Below, piece after piece: positions 54,233 to 63,895 of a DNA stretch of 64,000 nucleotides. The DNA is from Romanomermis culicivorax (taxonomy: Eukaryota; Nematoda; Enoplea; Mermithida; Mermithidae): positions 620,001-684,000 of the forward strand of contig CAWUHX010000141.1 in the NCBI GenBank assembly GCA_963922205.1, written 5' to 3'. The translations under genes were made by a program, and so were the position numbers. Below the pieces are notes generated by a model, which saw only the letters and a list, made by a program, of their open reading frames with translations, was not told where the DNA came from and did not search any database. Position 1 is the stretch's first letter, and every line of letters starts with the position of its first letter.

Positions 54233-54439
54233 GGGAGGGAACTTCGCCTAGCTAATAAAGCTGAAGCTGCTGCTTCAAGCTTCATATAGCTAGCCTAAAT
54301 AGGAAAGTCATGCGATATATCAGCTGAAATTGTGTACTCATCCACACTGATCACATGATCAGTCCCAGTGCCAGCCAGGAGGAGGCTAGTACACATGTCG
54401 CACCAGTACCTTCATAGGAAGTACCCATAATAAATGTTG

Positions 54440-54621
54440 TTTTACTTTTTTCTAGTATAGTTGTTTTCCCAAGTGGCATCCTTCTTCATTGGCTTTTTCA
54501 TTCTTTTCACTGGTGGAGGATCAACACCCAATTCTCAGTATCTACCTCCCTGAACATATTTACACACAGCATAATGCACAGAATGCATAGGAGTTTTTCC
54601 ACATAAGTTGCAATGCTCCAT
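54440..54621 (-). pseudogene. Multi-cysteine zinc-binding protein remnant, element 3
   Basis: From the ATG at 54621 the frame reads MEHCNLCGKTPMHSVHYAVC and is then interrupted by a TGA. It continues with a basic KRMKKPMKKD stretch. CNLCGKTP..HYAVC aligns with CETCHQTP..HYVIC of 26458-26748. In element 3 the gene sits at the far left, beyond the TBP-like gene. It has a TATA-like TGATATAAATAAG upstream (about 54658-54665). Confidence 0.55.
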
Positions 54622-54657
54622 TTCGAAGAATGAATGTTTCAGCTTTCTACATGGCTT

Positions 54658-54665
54658 ATTTATAT
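54658..54665 (-). promoter_or_regulatory. TATA-like box of the zinc gene, element 3
   Basis: Minus strand TGATATAAATAAGCC, about 40 bp before the ATG at 54621. Confidence 0.5.
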
Positions 54666-54707
54666 CAGTGGGTAGTACTGTAATTGAATTATACTAACAC
54701 TTGCTCA

Positions 54708-55226
54708 TCAGCTTTGAAAACTGACAAGTAACTCTTTGAAGTTCTTCTGCAGTTCACCATAGGTCTTTGCACCTGTAATAATAATTTTACCATTGTGAAA
54801 AATCAATGCACATAAGCCCTGCTTGTTAATTGTATATTTCAGTGCAGGAAATAATTCAGGAGAATAATCACACTGACCCCTACGACTGTTATAAAATTCT
54901 TCAACATTGATACAGTGATCTAGGGCATATGACCCGACAACATTGCACATTCTAAATTTCCTGGGTCTTGGTCGATAGCCGAGTTTGAGCAGTATATCTG
55001 CAGCATGATCTATATAATTCATCGCCTGCTGAGTTGCCTTAATGCCCACACATACAAGCTTGCCATTTTCATACAATAGTAAACAACATTTAGGATCACG
55101 AAGGTGCCAAATTAGTGACCTGAAGTTTCCCATAGTCAGTTTGGAGCCATCCAATTTTTTAACAAGTGAGTCCAAAGTGAGTCCACAGCCAAGTTCAGCT
55201 GTGACAGTGATGTTTTGTACTTGCAT
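54708..55226 (-). CDS. TBP-like protein, element 3 copy (intact)
   Basis: Uninterrupted 172-residue TBP core homologue starting at MQVQNITVTAELG (an earlier in-frame ATG at 55244 lies in the penton stop region). Repeat 1: GNFRSLIWHLRDP and LLLYENGKLVCVGIKAT. Repeat 2: NVVGSYALD, SPELFPALKYTINKQG, CALIFHNGKIIITGAKTYG. Three of four intercalating Phe positions are Phe and one is Tyr (LLLY). ELFP, the TFIIB stirrup, is kept. It has the length of a bare TBP core (about 180 residues) with no N-terminal extension. It likely binds TATA boxes of the element; it could also compete with host TBP. It is the only long gene of element 3 without a break. Confidence 0.85.
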   Translation of the reverse strand: MQVQNITVTAELGCGLTLDSLVKKLDGSKLTMGNFRSLIWHLRDPKCCLLLYENGKLVCVGIKATQQAMNYIDHAADILLKLGYRPRPRKFRMCNVVGSYALDHCINVEEFYNSRRGQCDYSPELFPALKYTINKQGLCALIFHNGKIIITGAKTYGELQKNFKELLVSFQS

Positions 55227-55240
55227 TTTTAGAATAAGCT

Positions 55241-56011
55241 TCACTTTCTAAAGTGTAACTTCACAATTTTTTTACCAGTGACAAATTTTATAGGTTTGTC
55301 TTGATCTGTTCTAATTGAAATTTCGATAGAATCAATATCTTTTACGAGTACGGGCAAGTAGTGAGGAGCTATATATATCTTATCTATAAAGTCACCCAAA
55401 ATTCTCTCTATATCAACAATACAGAAGAGAGGGGCTAAAATATCACCAGCAATCTGTTGTTCAATGATGTTACAATGAACACACATAGTTTCGAGATCAG
55501 CCTTCATATCAGCAGGGTGTGCAGCAGCAATTTTCAATTTTTCAGATGAAGTTGTTTCTAGTTGTGATTTCTCAAAGCCCAACAGGTAGAGTAAAGGATC
55601 ACTTGATTTTATGCTCTTGATTCTAGTCAAGTTCACTTTCAGGACAGCTGCTCTGGCTAATCTCCTGTATGAAAATTCGATAAACTCATTATATGGAACT
55701 ATTTCCTGTTCACTCAACAACCTGATGGATTATTGAATATCTTCAATAAAATCTATTACAGATTCATACCTTGTAGAAGGTACTTTTAGTAATTGCCTAG
55801 TTTTGGTCTGGAGATCATAAAATTTTATTACACTATCACTAGGTGTTATATCGAACCATGTATTTGGGTAGATGAATTCACAAAGTGCATATTCCTATTC
55901 ACCTTGCAAAATCAATCTATGAGGCAACCCGATACTAAAATTTGAAGCGCAGTTACTCTGATCGCTCTGAGCATTCCTCGATAATGTTACATAAAACTGT
56001 GAAAAATCCAT
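55241..56011 (-). pseudogene. Penton-like minor capsid protein, element 3, broken
   Basis: Starts MDFSQFYVTLSRNAQSDQSN (ATG 56011) and ends GKKIVKLHFRK, like element 2. A TAG near 55895 and a frame shift near 55725-55735 interrupt it. The C-terminal 159-codon part is open. Confidence 0.75.
55285..55292 (-). promoter_or_regulatory. Candidate TATA box of the TBP-like gene, element 3
   Basis: Minus strand AAACCTATAAAATTTG in penton codons for Pro-Ile-Lys-Phe, 59-66 bp before the TBP ATG. Weaker than the other boxes. Confidence 0.45.
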
Positions 56012-56043
56012 TTTTTTCAATATGTCATTATGGTAGAAACTAA

Positions 56044-56051
56044 CTTTTATA
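56044..56051 (-). promoter_or_regulatory. TATA box of the penton gene, element 3
   Basis: Minus strand AGAATATAAAAGTTAG, 33-40 bp before the ATG and about 20 bp after the protease stop. Confidence 0.7.
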
Positions 56052-56070
56052 TTCTGTTGAGCTGGTCAAA

Positions 56071-56542
56071 TTAAAATCCATTATCATGTATGGGAGTATT
56101 TATTCTAAAGAGACTGTTGATGAAGCCAGTAACGAATTCATCAGCATAGCTTTGTTCCAAACTAGCAGCAATATCCCTCATTCTTATACCTCTGACTATC
56201 CACACCAGAAAGTATACACATAACTGACCACATGTAGCAGTCAGGTACTGTTGAACACATTTGGTATTGCACTTGTAAGAAGTAGATATAGTCTTCATAT
56301 AATTCCTAAGCTGTTGAGGTGGTTCCAGACCATAACTGTCAAAATACAAAACATGCATGTTTTTTATCAACAAACAGAGCTACCCAGTGTGAACCAGGTT
56401 CATCCTGCTTGTCCAGATTTACAACCAATGCTGCAGGTACAACATCAAGAGGTGGTAAACAGTCTATAGGGAATAGCCCATTGAAGATTTGTCTGAGAGC
56501 TTGATCTCTATTGATCAATGTGTAGATTTCAGAGGTATTCAT
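56071..56542 (-). pseudogene. Adenain-type cysteine protease, element 3, frameshifted
   Basis: The N-terminal part (MNTSEIYTLINRDQALRQIF ... GSHWVALFVD) and C-terminal part (LYFDSYGLEPP ... TATCGQLCVYF) lie in two frames joined near 56345-56370. His, Asp and Cys of the triad are all present. Its ATG overlaps the capsid stop as ATGA, tighter than the 27-bp gap in element 2. Confidence 0.85.
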
Positions 56543-57839
56543 GCAGTATAATCATTAAAGACGTGTCTATTTGTATCAATCATAATCAAATTGTCAAATT
56601 CTGCATAAACAATAACTTCCATACCTGGGTCAGGTATCCTATCAGCAAATGTCAATTCAATACTTGTGGAACCATCTCTAATCAAGTCCCAATGTCTACT
56701 ATCATCTTCATCACGTGTAAAATCGATGGCAAAGTATCCCTCTCCATTTTTAAAATTGAGTCTGCTAATGCCATTCCCTTTGTTATCTTTAGCCATATCT
56801 AGAGTTTCAAAGAGCTGATCATACACTCGAATATATTTGTTGTTGGCAAAATCAAGTCTTAGTGGAGTTGCTGGAAAAGCTTGACCACCATAGACAACCT
56901 TGACTTCACTTGTACTGTAACATTCAAAATTAAATGGAAATTTTTTTATTTCTCCATGATATGCATCTGCATCAACACATGCTATAATCATCCTTCGGGG
57001 CAACTGACCAGTGAATAGAGTATTTAGAGTTGTAGATTGCGTTGAACTAGCAATATGAAGGTTCACCATTTGGACCCTTCTGATTGGGTATTTGACTGAC
57101 GTTTTTAACATTGCTTTTTCCAGAGCCAATCAAACACTGTTGAGAACTTTAACTTTCCTGATGGAGAGTTTCATCTGTGAAACTTCCAATTTTGCATTTT
57201 CTGCATCACCAGCTGGACCTTGTAATACAAATGGATTACTATTACGTATCAATTCCAGTTTGAGCTCAGTATTGCTGAGTAAATATCGATCTTGTATTAG
57301 AAGATCAATATGAAGAGGAGCCGTTATTTCAACTGTTTGACCATTTTCAAAGTATTTTACTCTATCTTTAAAGCCCTGGCAATCAGCAGTATCTATTTTA
57401 GGACCAGCTTCCATAGTATACAAAGAAGACTGTAAGTGACTATTTTTAGCATCAAAACCAAAATTTAAATCAGTTTCAAAGAATGCTCTGTAGGCATACT
57501 TATCCTCACTATCATGAATGAGACGACCATTCAGGAAGAGCTTGACTTGTCTAAAAAATGCTTTACCAATCAGATTCATAAGTGCAATTACTGGTGCAGC
57601 TCCACCAGCAGGAACAGTGTAAGTAATTTTCAAGTCATGTACAGATAATTTTTGCTAAGCTGAATCATGTGAGGATCTGGAGGTATACAAAATTCATATG
57701 GACCATCATTTGTGATAGGATTTATGGGGTTAACTTCATCCCAGTAGCCTCATTTAATTACTACTTGTGTGGGAGGTACAGTGAAAAAGTCCAATTCAGA
57801 CTTTGTACTAGTACTTGAAATTGTATCAATTAGAGCCAT
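56539..57839 (-). pseudogene. Major capsid protein, element 3, broken
   Basis: The start ALIDTISSTSTKSELDFFTV and end VIVYAEFDNLIMIDTNR match the family. Breaks: a TGA about 30 codons in (VVIK stop GYWDE), a stop or shift near 57632, and a TGA at 57130-57132. Element 3 ends with a short extra tail (HVFNDYTA) compared with element 2. Confidence 0.88.
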
Positions 57840-58248
57840 GTTTCCTTCTCTTTTTCTTTGAGAATATATCATTTTTCTCAACTTTTATACCTTTTGGTCT
57901 AGTCCCCAAGCCTCCTCCAGTCTGCAAGGCGTCTCTGGCACTGTGGGCCAACATGGAGAGTGCTGCTCGGCCATGTTCTTCTAGAGACTCTTTGATAGAT
58001 CGACATTCCGCTTAATTTCCAGCAATATGTGCACCCATGGATAGCGCTTGCTTACCAATATGGCCAGCAGCTGACTTAATAACAGGAATGGCAATTCTGA
58101 ATAATGATCTAAAGAAGGTTCCTAGACCTCCTCCAGGCTGATAGGGAGTGCCTTTGAAGCCTTTGAAACCATAGCCAGATTGTTCAGGTTTTTCAGTGTA
58201 GTACTGAAGCCAAGTTGCATAATCTTCGGGATTAAAGTATTGTCTCAT
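57826..58248 (-). pseudogene. pX-like protein, element 3, interrupted
   Basis: MRQYFNPEDYATWLQYYTEK then GTPYQPGGGLGTFFRSLFRI, a TAA at 58012-58014, and a basic tail IFSKKKRRKHGSN overlapping the capsid start by 14 bp, exactly as in element 2. Confidence 0.75.
57892..57899 (-). promoter_or_regulatory. TATA box of the capsid gene, element 3
   Basis: Minus strand CCAAAAGGTATAAAAGTTG, 53-60 bp before the ATG, within pX codons Gly-Ile-Lys. Confidence 0.78.
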
Positions 58249-58281
58249 ATTTATAAGTTTACAAAATGCTGTAAATTACAA

Positions 58282-58289
58282 CTTTTATA
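58282..58289 (-). promoter_or_regulatory. TATA box of the pX gene, element 3
   Basis: Minus strand GAAAAGTATAAAAGTTG, 34-41 bp before the ATG. Confidence 0.78.
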
Positions 58290-58301
58290 CTTTTCCAAAT
58301 T

Positions 58302-59011
58302 CTAACCATCTAGACCTTGGTGTAATGCTTTGGGTGCCTTAATTTTTTTACCATCTATGGGTCCACTCTGGGAAGCAAATGTTTCATCACTTTCACTTCT
58401 AACATTTAACCTGGACTTATTTACAAAAAGATCTCGAGGCACATTTTCCTTTAAGAGATTCTTTACAACAATTCTGACCCTATTGCTTGCTGGCACCTCG
58501 GAGCAACTCTTGCGACATCAGAAATCAAATCAACAATGTTGGTTCCACTTATTTTGGTGCCTTTTAGAATCATTTCTCCTTTATCTGACCACTCCATGTG
58601 TGGATTATCTTTAGCATAATCATATAACATTTTTGCTTGACTATGCCACTTTTTTGGTACAATTTTCATAGTTTTTTCATACAGCACATCTTTTCCTGGG
58701 GTAACATCAACAGTGCTTTCAGCAGTCTCTAGCTTTTTTAGCTTAGGTGTTATTTCTTCCAGATCAGGAATGGGGTGTTCTGCAACAGGTTCACTAACAG
58801 TCAACTAATAAGGTCTGGTTTGATCCTGCGTAGCCTGCCTATATCTGTGCAACACTTGATTGTATAAGATTAATCTTTCTGTCAGAGGGCAATGACTTAT
58901 TAGTTAAAATGTCATTCATTTCTTTATCCAAAGCAGTCATTACATTAGCTGTATGTCTTCCCTATGACCAATGTCATGCGGTACAAGAATCATTTTATTT
59001 TTATGCATCAT
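58302..59011 (-). pseudogene. Conserved late-block protein, element 3, broken
   Basis: Homologue of 23029-23664: the start HKNKMILVPHDIG, the middle DYAKDNPHMEWSDKGEMI, GTNIVDLISDVARV, and the end LFVNKSRLNV. At least three frame changes separate these parts. Start ATGATG overlaps the preceding stop, as in element 2. Confidence 0.7.
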
Positions 59012-59352
59012 TTTTTTATATATGCATCAGCTAGTAATTGTCCAGCTATCCCTAAAATAGGTGCCAATGATACAGGTAAAAATCCGCCTTTTTGTTCTAG
59101 AATGTCTCGTCTTTTGCTAAGACTTGTTTTGTCATCTGCTAATACTCGTAAATGTCCTTTGTGGGGACTTAATTTATTTAAGGTATTTTTGTCAACTTTT
59201 ATATTGCCTTACAGAAAGTTGAGTATACATTCACACAATTAAAGTATCATGTCACGATCAGCGGTGCTAATAATAGCTTTACCTTGCTTGGGTTTAGCCT
59301 TAGCTAGTACCCTGATGTAATCAATATTACATCTAAGATGATCACAAGGCAT
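59008..59352 (-). pseudogene. Small basic protein with hydrophobic tail, element 3
   Basis: The frame from the ATG at 59352 has CNIDYIRVLAKAKPKQGKAI and the tail QKGGFLPVSLAPILGIAGQL. Two TAA codons interrupt the middle. Unlike in element 2, the start codon is preserved. Confidence 0.65.
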
Positions 59353-59380
59353 TTTGGTTTTACAACTGAAGAATAGACAA

Positions 59381-59388
59381 CTTTTATA
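59381..59388 (-). promoter_or_regulatory. TATA box of the small basic gene, element 3
   Basis: Minus strand CCAAAAGTATAAAAGTTG, 29-36 bp before the ATG; its TAA (59384-59386) is the ATPase stop. Confidence 0.78.
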
Positions 59389-60005
59389 CTTTTGGCACGT
59401 ATATCATGGGAAATTTTGAGAAAATATCAGCTCTGAGTCTGAGTTTGTCAGGTGTTGTTTGAGAAGGATCAATAATTATATAACTCTATGGTTTAAAAGT
59501 GGCATCTTCAAAAGACTCGAGAAAGTACTTTACTTTATCAGGAAACAACTGTCTTGCCAAAGTTTTTACTTGGAGCCTATCTGAAGGATTTTTCATCAAA
59601 ACAAGGTACTCTGCCATTATTCTAGATGTTCTTAGATTCTTGAAGAAAACATTTTGAACAATGTGTATCACAGACACATTCATGTGATGACATCCACAAG
59701 TAAAAAGAATGTCCAGATGCTTATTTTTTGCCATTTCCTGCATCAGATCATCTAGTATAACAAGCTGGGGTACAGGACTGAGCTCTCTAATCAAGTTCAT
59801 GTCAGGTAACCCCTGATAGAAGTTGACCCTGCCAGATAAGTCATTGTAGACTGGCTGCTCCTCACTAAAGAACCAGTGAATATGTTCAGGAACTGGTTCA
59901 ACCAAGTACATCACATTTAGTACTAAATTCTTTACAAAGGTTGTTTTACCAGCTTTTCTAGGGCCAGCAACAATACATGAATTGGTGATTAAATTTTACA
60001 GCCAT
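59384..60005 (-). pseudogene. Packaging ATPase, element 3, broken
   Basis: MAVKFNHQF start (60005), Walker A AGPRKAGKTTF in a shifted frame near 59950, Walker B PQLVILDDLM, then RTSRIMAEYLVLMKNPSDRL. It ends YVPKV plus a TAA inside the next promoter. One shift sits before Walker A and a stop near 59485. Confidence 0.82.
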
Positions 60006-60031
60006 TTTATTTTTCTTTTATAAATTCTCAA

Positions 60032-60039
60032 CTTTTATA
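60032..60039 (-). promoter_or_regulatory. TATA box of the ATPase gene, element 3
   Basis: Minus strand ATGTTATAAAAGTTGAG, 27-34 bp before the ATG. Confidence 0.72.
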
Positions 60040-60172
60040 ACATGCAACATGCTGGGAATACCAGCAATTGTGCTTTGATTTTTCTCAATATTTTCTCTTT
60101 CAATTTTTTTTCTTGTCTTTATTTTTTATTACAATATTTACTCACAATTATTACAAAATTAATAGGGTATAT

Positions 60173-60530
60173 CTATACCTTCATCAATTTTTGTACAGTC
60201 TCTGGAGTAAGATTTATCCAGATCTCAAAAAGAAGTGGTCCAGCACTGCAGGTTTTTATCAAACCCTCTAGTGCTTTGGCAAAATGCCAAAACCCTGTCA
60301 ATTTTCTCTCACCCATATGATGATCCAGTTCATTGGCCACTTTAGCCAAAATCTTCCATTCATGCTTGTAGCCATCATTTATTCGATCCCAAAAATATGA
60401 GGCATACCTGGCCACATCTTTTTGAGTATAAGGTCTTTTGAGAAAAGTGCCCATACTTAGTGCAATATTTAAAAAAATTCCTTCCGTTTTGAAAAAGTGA
60501 CTAAACTGTAGAAGGAAAAGTTTGAAGACT
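60173..60530 (-). CDS. Conserved unknown protein, element 3 (about 93-115 aa)
   Basis: Homologue of 24712-25062. The first ATG (60454) gives 93 residues, but similarity to element 2 extends upstream through SHFFKTEGIFLNIALS, so the true start may be lost. No internal stop from 60454 on. A TATATAAG-like box lies at 60553-60560. Confidence 0.55.
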
Positions 60531-60599
60531 GAAGAGTAAGGAGAATTTACAACTTATATACATTAAAAATGTTACAGAATACTTGCAAATCACATTTCA

Positions 60600-60844
60600 C
60601 TAGTTTACTGTAGGCTTGAAGATTAGTGCCTGTCTATCAGCCAGTTGCTTCTTTAGTACAGCCATGCCAGCTTCCTGCAATGCCTTATTGTATTCTAGAC
60701 ATTTTGGGCATATTTCAATAGTAAATAATGTTCAGAGCTGTTCTTTTGGCAAAAATAACACAGTTCAATCATTAAGGGATACATGGCTCTCGGCAAGTTT
60801 GGAGCACAGAGTTCAATAGGAGCTTCAACTTTTTTCGACTCCAT
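60600..60844 (-). pseudogene. Small zinc-ribbon-like protein, element 3, frameshifted
   Basis: MESKKVEAPIELCAPNLPRA, CYFCQKN, then a shift and EICPKCLEYNKALQEAGMAV to a TAG. All four candidate zinc ligands are visible across the two frames, which supports the reading of the element 2 gene. Confidence 0.6.
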
Positions 60845-60881
60845 TCTAGTTAATCAAATGATTAAAATAATTTTGAAGTTG

Positions 60882-60889
60882 CTTATATA
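60882..60889 (-). promoter_or_regulatory. TATA box of the zinc-ribbon gene, element 3
   Basis: Minus strand CAGTATATAAGCAACTTC, 38-45 bp before the ATG. Confidence 0.6.
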
Positions 60890-60955
60890 CTGAAATATCA
60901 GGCACAGGTAAAAATTTTTAGACCTGCAAATCATTGTTTAGTTTTCATACTGTAG

Positions 60956-61993
60956 CTATAGTTTTATCAAATTTGTCACCCAACTATTGAATTTATCTGG
61001 GTGACCCTTCCATTTAACAAAGTATTCAGTTTTCCCAGCCCTTTTTCTCTTTCGTATAATCTTTTCTATAACGCAAACGTCTGTAATCTCATCAACTTTC
61101 TGTAATTCTGGCTCATAAAATACGCCCTGTATGACTTCTCCCAGCTGATCTTCTACTATATATACTGGAGGATGTCTAGCTTTTTTCTCATAAATCACAA
61201 ACACTTTATCACTCCAATTGGGAGTGTAACCCTTCTCAAATATCTTTTTAACTTTGCTTATGTGTACCTTGTCACCAGGGGACAGTTTAAACTTTAAACT
61301 AGACTCACATTTCCTGAAAAGCTTTTCAACAATTTCAGCTTTATTCTCATCAGTAACATCAATGGGAGCAACACCTATGGTCCTATGCCTAGTCGAGTTG
61401 TAAGAGCTTAGCAGGTGGGGTAGAATGTTCAGGTACTTGTATGTATTATTTTGAGTAAAATGACGCCACATTCTTTCCTCTAAAGTTCTATTGAACCCCT
61501 CAAGAATGCTAGCCTTAGTTTCACTAGCAGTTATGAAAAAACCAATGCAAAGTTTCTTCAATAAGGCCTGAAAGGCTTTGTCAGCATCAGTCTGTATTGT
61601 TTGTGGCTTTCTGCAAGATTTCAAAATTGTATGGAGGGCATGCAAAATTGATGATGTATTTTTATTTTTCAAGGGTACAGACCATGCAAATTTTGACAGG
61701 ACATCTATACAATTTTAAAAAAATTTGTATCCATCATTATGATTGGTGAGTGAACTGAGGTCTGCAAGATCCATTTGCCACTGTTCATCAATATCAGTAA
61801 CTAGAACATTATTCCTGGGGTAATGGCGCCTAGCATACTTGTGTACAGTATAGGTTGGCTGTTTTTGTAACCATTTCTTAACCAAACGCAGGGTGAGCCT
61901 GAGAATACTAGCTTTTGCCTGTGGTAACAGGCTCTGAACACTAGAATACCCTGTGCTTGGGTTAAAGTATATGCTTTCAAAGAGCTTATCCAT
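60956..61993 (-). pseudogene. DDE integrase with chromodomain, element 3, frameshifted
   Basis: N-terminal frame 61715-61993 (MDKLFESIYFNPSTGYSSVQ ... EQWQMDLADLSS, first Asp) and a 238-codon C-terminal frame with QTDADKAFQ (second Asp), EGFNRTLEERMWRHF (Glu) and a full chromodomain (VIEKIIRKRKRAGKTEYFVK, FNSWVTNLIKL). One break near 61675-61715 removes the segment after the first Asp. Better preserved than in element 2. Confidence 0.88.
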
Positions 61994-62021
61994 TTTTCTT
62001 AAGCATGCTGCTGTAAAACTT

Positions 62022-62260
62022 TTATTTATACATCTGCAATATTGAATCTGATACTTTTCGTACTAGTCTCAGGTTTTTTTGAGAAAGGTTTTCTAAATAT
62101 CATCTCAACAATTTTAATAGAGTCAGTATTGTTAGTACAGCCAAAAGAGCCACACAATATCATATCTCAGTAAAAACAGTTTTCCCATTGTGCCTTTCCA
62201 GGCAAGCTAGAAAATGTTCAATAGTGTGGTTAGCATTAATGTTTTTTCTTCATTTTAGAG
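62022..62260 (-). pseudogene. Small membrane protein, element 3, interrupted
   Basis: The frame includes a hydrophobic run YCVALLAVLTILTLLKLL between two in-frame TGA codons, aligned with SCVILLIILAALLLIKML of element 2. Its stop TAA abuts the integrase TATA box. Confidence 0.5.
62023..62030 (-). promoter_or_regulatory. TATA box of the integrase gene, element 3
   Basis: Minus strand GATGTATAAATAAAAG, 30-37 bp before the ATG; overlaps the stop of the membrane gene. Confidence 0.65.
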
Positions 62261-62270
62261 AGGCAGCCAA

Positions 62271-62278
62271 CTTTTATA
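62271..62278 (-). promoter_or_regulatory. TATA box of the membrane-protein gene, element 3
   Basis: Minus strand TGGCTATAAAAGTTGG, just upstream of the membrane gene remnant. Confidence 0.65.
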
Positions 62279-62531
62279 GCCAGCAATCAATTTTCGAAGA
62301 GAGCCAGTTGTTGTTTGTTCACCTAAACTTTATTGATTGAAAACCTTCCCACTACATGAAACATTTTATGTAGTCCTCATAGATGAAAAGATGGTAAAGT
62401 CTGGCATGTTTTTCCACTTGTGAAAGTAGCAAAGAGATCAAATTGAAACAGCAGTGAGGTACAGTATTAGAAGCTCAAGTGATTCACATGCTCATTGTTG
62501 TGAATCAAGGCTAGCTAAAAGGCAAGAAATA

Positions 62532-62539
62532 CTTTTATA
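62532..62539 (-). promoter_or_regulatory. Orphan TATA box, element 3
   Basis: Minus strand TTTGTATAAAAGTATTTC about 250 bp upstream of the leftward block; no gene follows directly. Possibly a second promoter or a remnant. Confidence 0.35.
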
Positions 62540-62799
62540 CAAAGGTAGTTGAGAAAATGACTCATAAAGTGACTGCTTGTCTAGAGAAAAGTGATGTAAG
62601 CAAGAAAGTTTTTACATGTGCATTTTGATTAAATTCCACTTGAAAGACAGATCAAAGAGTGAGACAAGAAAAACCCAGAAAAACCAGTTTATTTCAGTAT
62701 GAATCATCAAAAAAAAGTGAGAAAGATGTGACATTTGATGGAATTGATGCGCAAGTTTTGGTTTTCCTACACAGCCTACAGTAATCCTACCCAGAAGAG

Positions 62800-62807
62800 T
62801 ATAAAAG
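62800..62807 (+). promoter_or_regulatory. TATA box of the polymerase gene, element 3
   Basis: Plus strand AGAAGAGTATAAAAGCAG, 83-90 bp before the ATG at 62890. Confidence 0.68.
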
Positions 62808-62889
62808 CAGAAAAAATTTGAGAAAGCTCATTAGTGATTTCTAACAACTTGAAGAAAGGTGAACTTTGAAACTTTATATTTTAAATTTT

Positions 62890-63895
62890 ATGTTATTATT
62901 GATTATTGTGGAGAAACAAACCAATTGTGTCCAATGTGGAAGACAGTTTGGTGAAGTGAGATATCTAAATGAACATGTAAGAGCAGTTCATCAAGGTTGC
63001 CAATACAGGTGTGCTCAGTGTGCTTCAGTCTTCCCATAGGTAAAAGGCCTGAAGAAACTCTATCAGAGGCAACATGAGGGCAACCACTGTCTATATTGTA
63101 CCACTGACTTTACCAACTCAAAAGACCTACTTGCCTCAAAGCAGAGAGGCAGTTGTTTAATGATCAAACCAGAAGAAAACCTTCCAATGGATGTGGATGG
63201 ATGTGAAATACCTGGTACACCTGGACAAACCATTTCTGATGATCCAGAATCACCACCAGATTTAATTGAATATCCCGAGGAAGTGCAAGAAGAAATAAAA
63301 AATTATTGGCGCCTGATTAGAACAAGCAGGTCAACATTATATATGTTGGACCATACAGACAATTATCGATGGCAAGCTGTTCATGGCAATGTCAAAGCCA
63401 TGCTAGATGATATTTACAAAAGTGAAAAGAGTGCTTTAAAATTAATGGTGCGATTGGATGCCTATTGAAAAACCGAGAATCAGGTGAGTTGAAATACTGG
63501 TATGCATGTCACAGTAACTTCACAATCCTAGATCAACCAGTTCTCATAAAAAATGGACAGGATTTGAGTCAATTAGTTGAAACTATGGGGAATATTGATT
63601 TTGAGGAAAAATTTATTCGCCCAGATACAAAGGGGCTTTATATCTTATAAGCAATATTGAATTTTATGCTATACCTCAAAACAATTTTGTGGTAGGGTGT
63701 AAAAATTTTTGCTTGCCAGGAATAGTTTCTCACCAACAAAATAACCTCCAATGTATGACCCAACACAGTCAAAGAAATAAATTTACTGATAATCTTTGCT
63801 TGTTTCCCTGCATAGCTCAATGTCTTACTGGAAGTTTTGAAAATAAGAATATTGTTTTCAAACTTTTTATCAAATACACTACCAGGCTAAACTAA
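62890..63895 (+). pseudogene. DNA polymerase B N-terminal region, element 3, broken
   Basis: From the ATG at 62890: a C2H2 zinc finger CVQCGRQFGEVRYLNEHVRA with two His, a second CAQC start, a TAG at 63037-63039, a further CLYC finger, then the domain RWQAVHGNVKAMLDD, a shift near 63465, YWYACHSNFTILDQPVLIKN, another break near 63650, and NKFTDNLCLFPCIAQCL. The last block corresponds to the DNLC motif of the element 2 polymerase. This C2H2-containing N-terminus is known in one group of Polinton polymerases and is absent in element 2. The catalytic domains lie beyond the window, or are lost. Confidence 0.7.
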
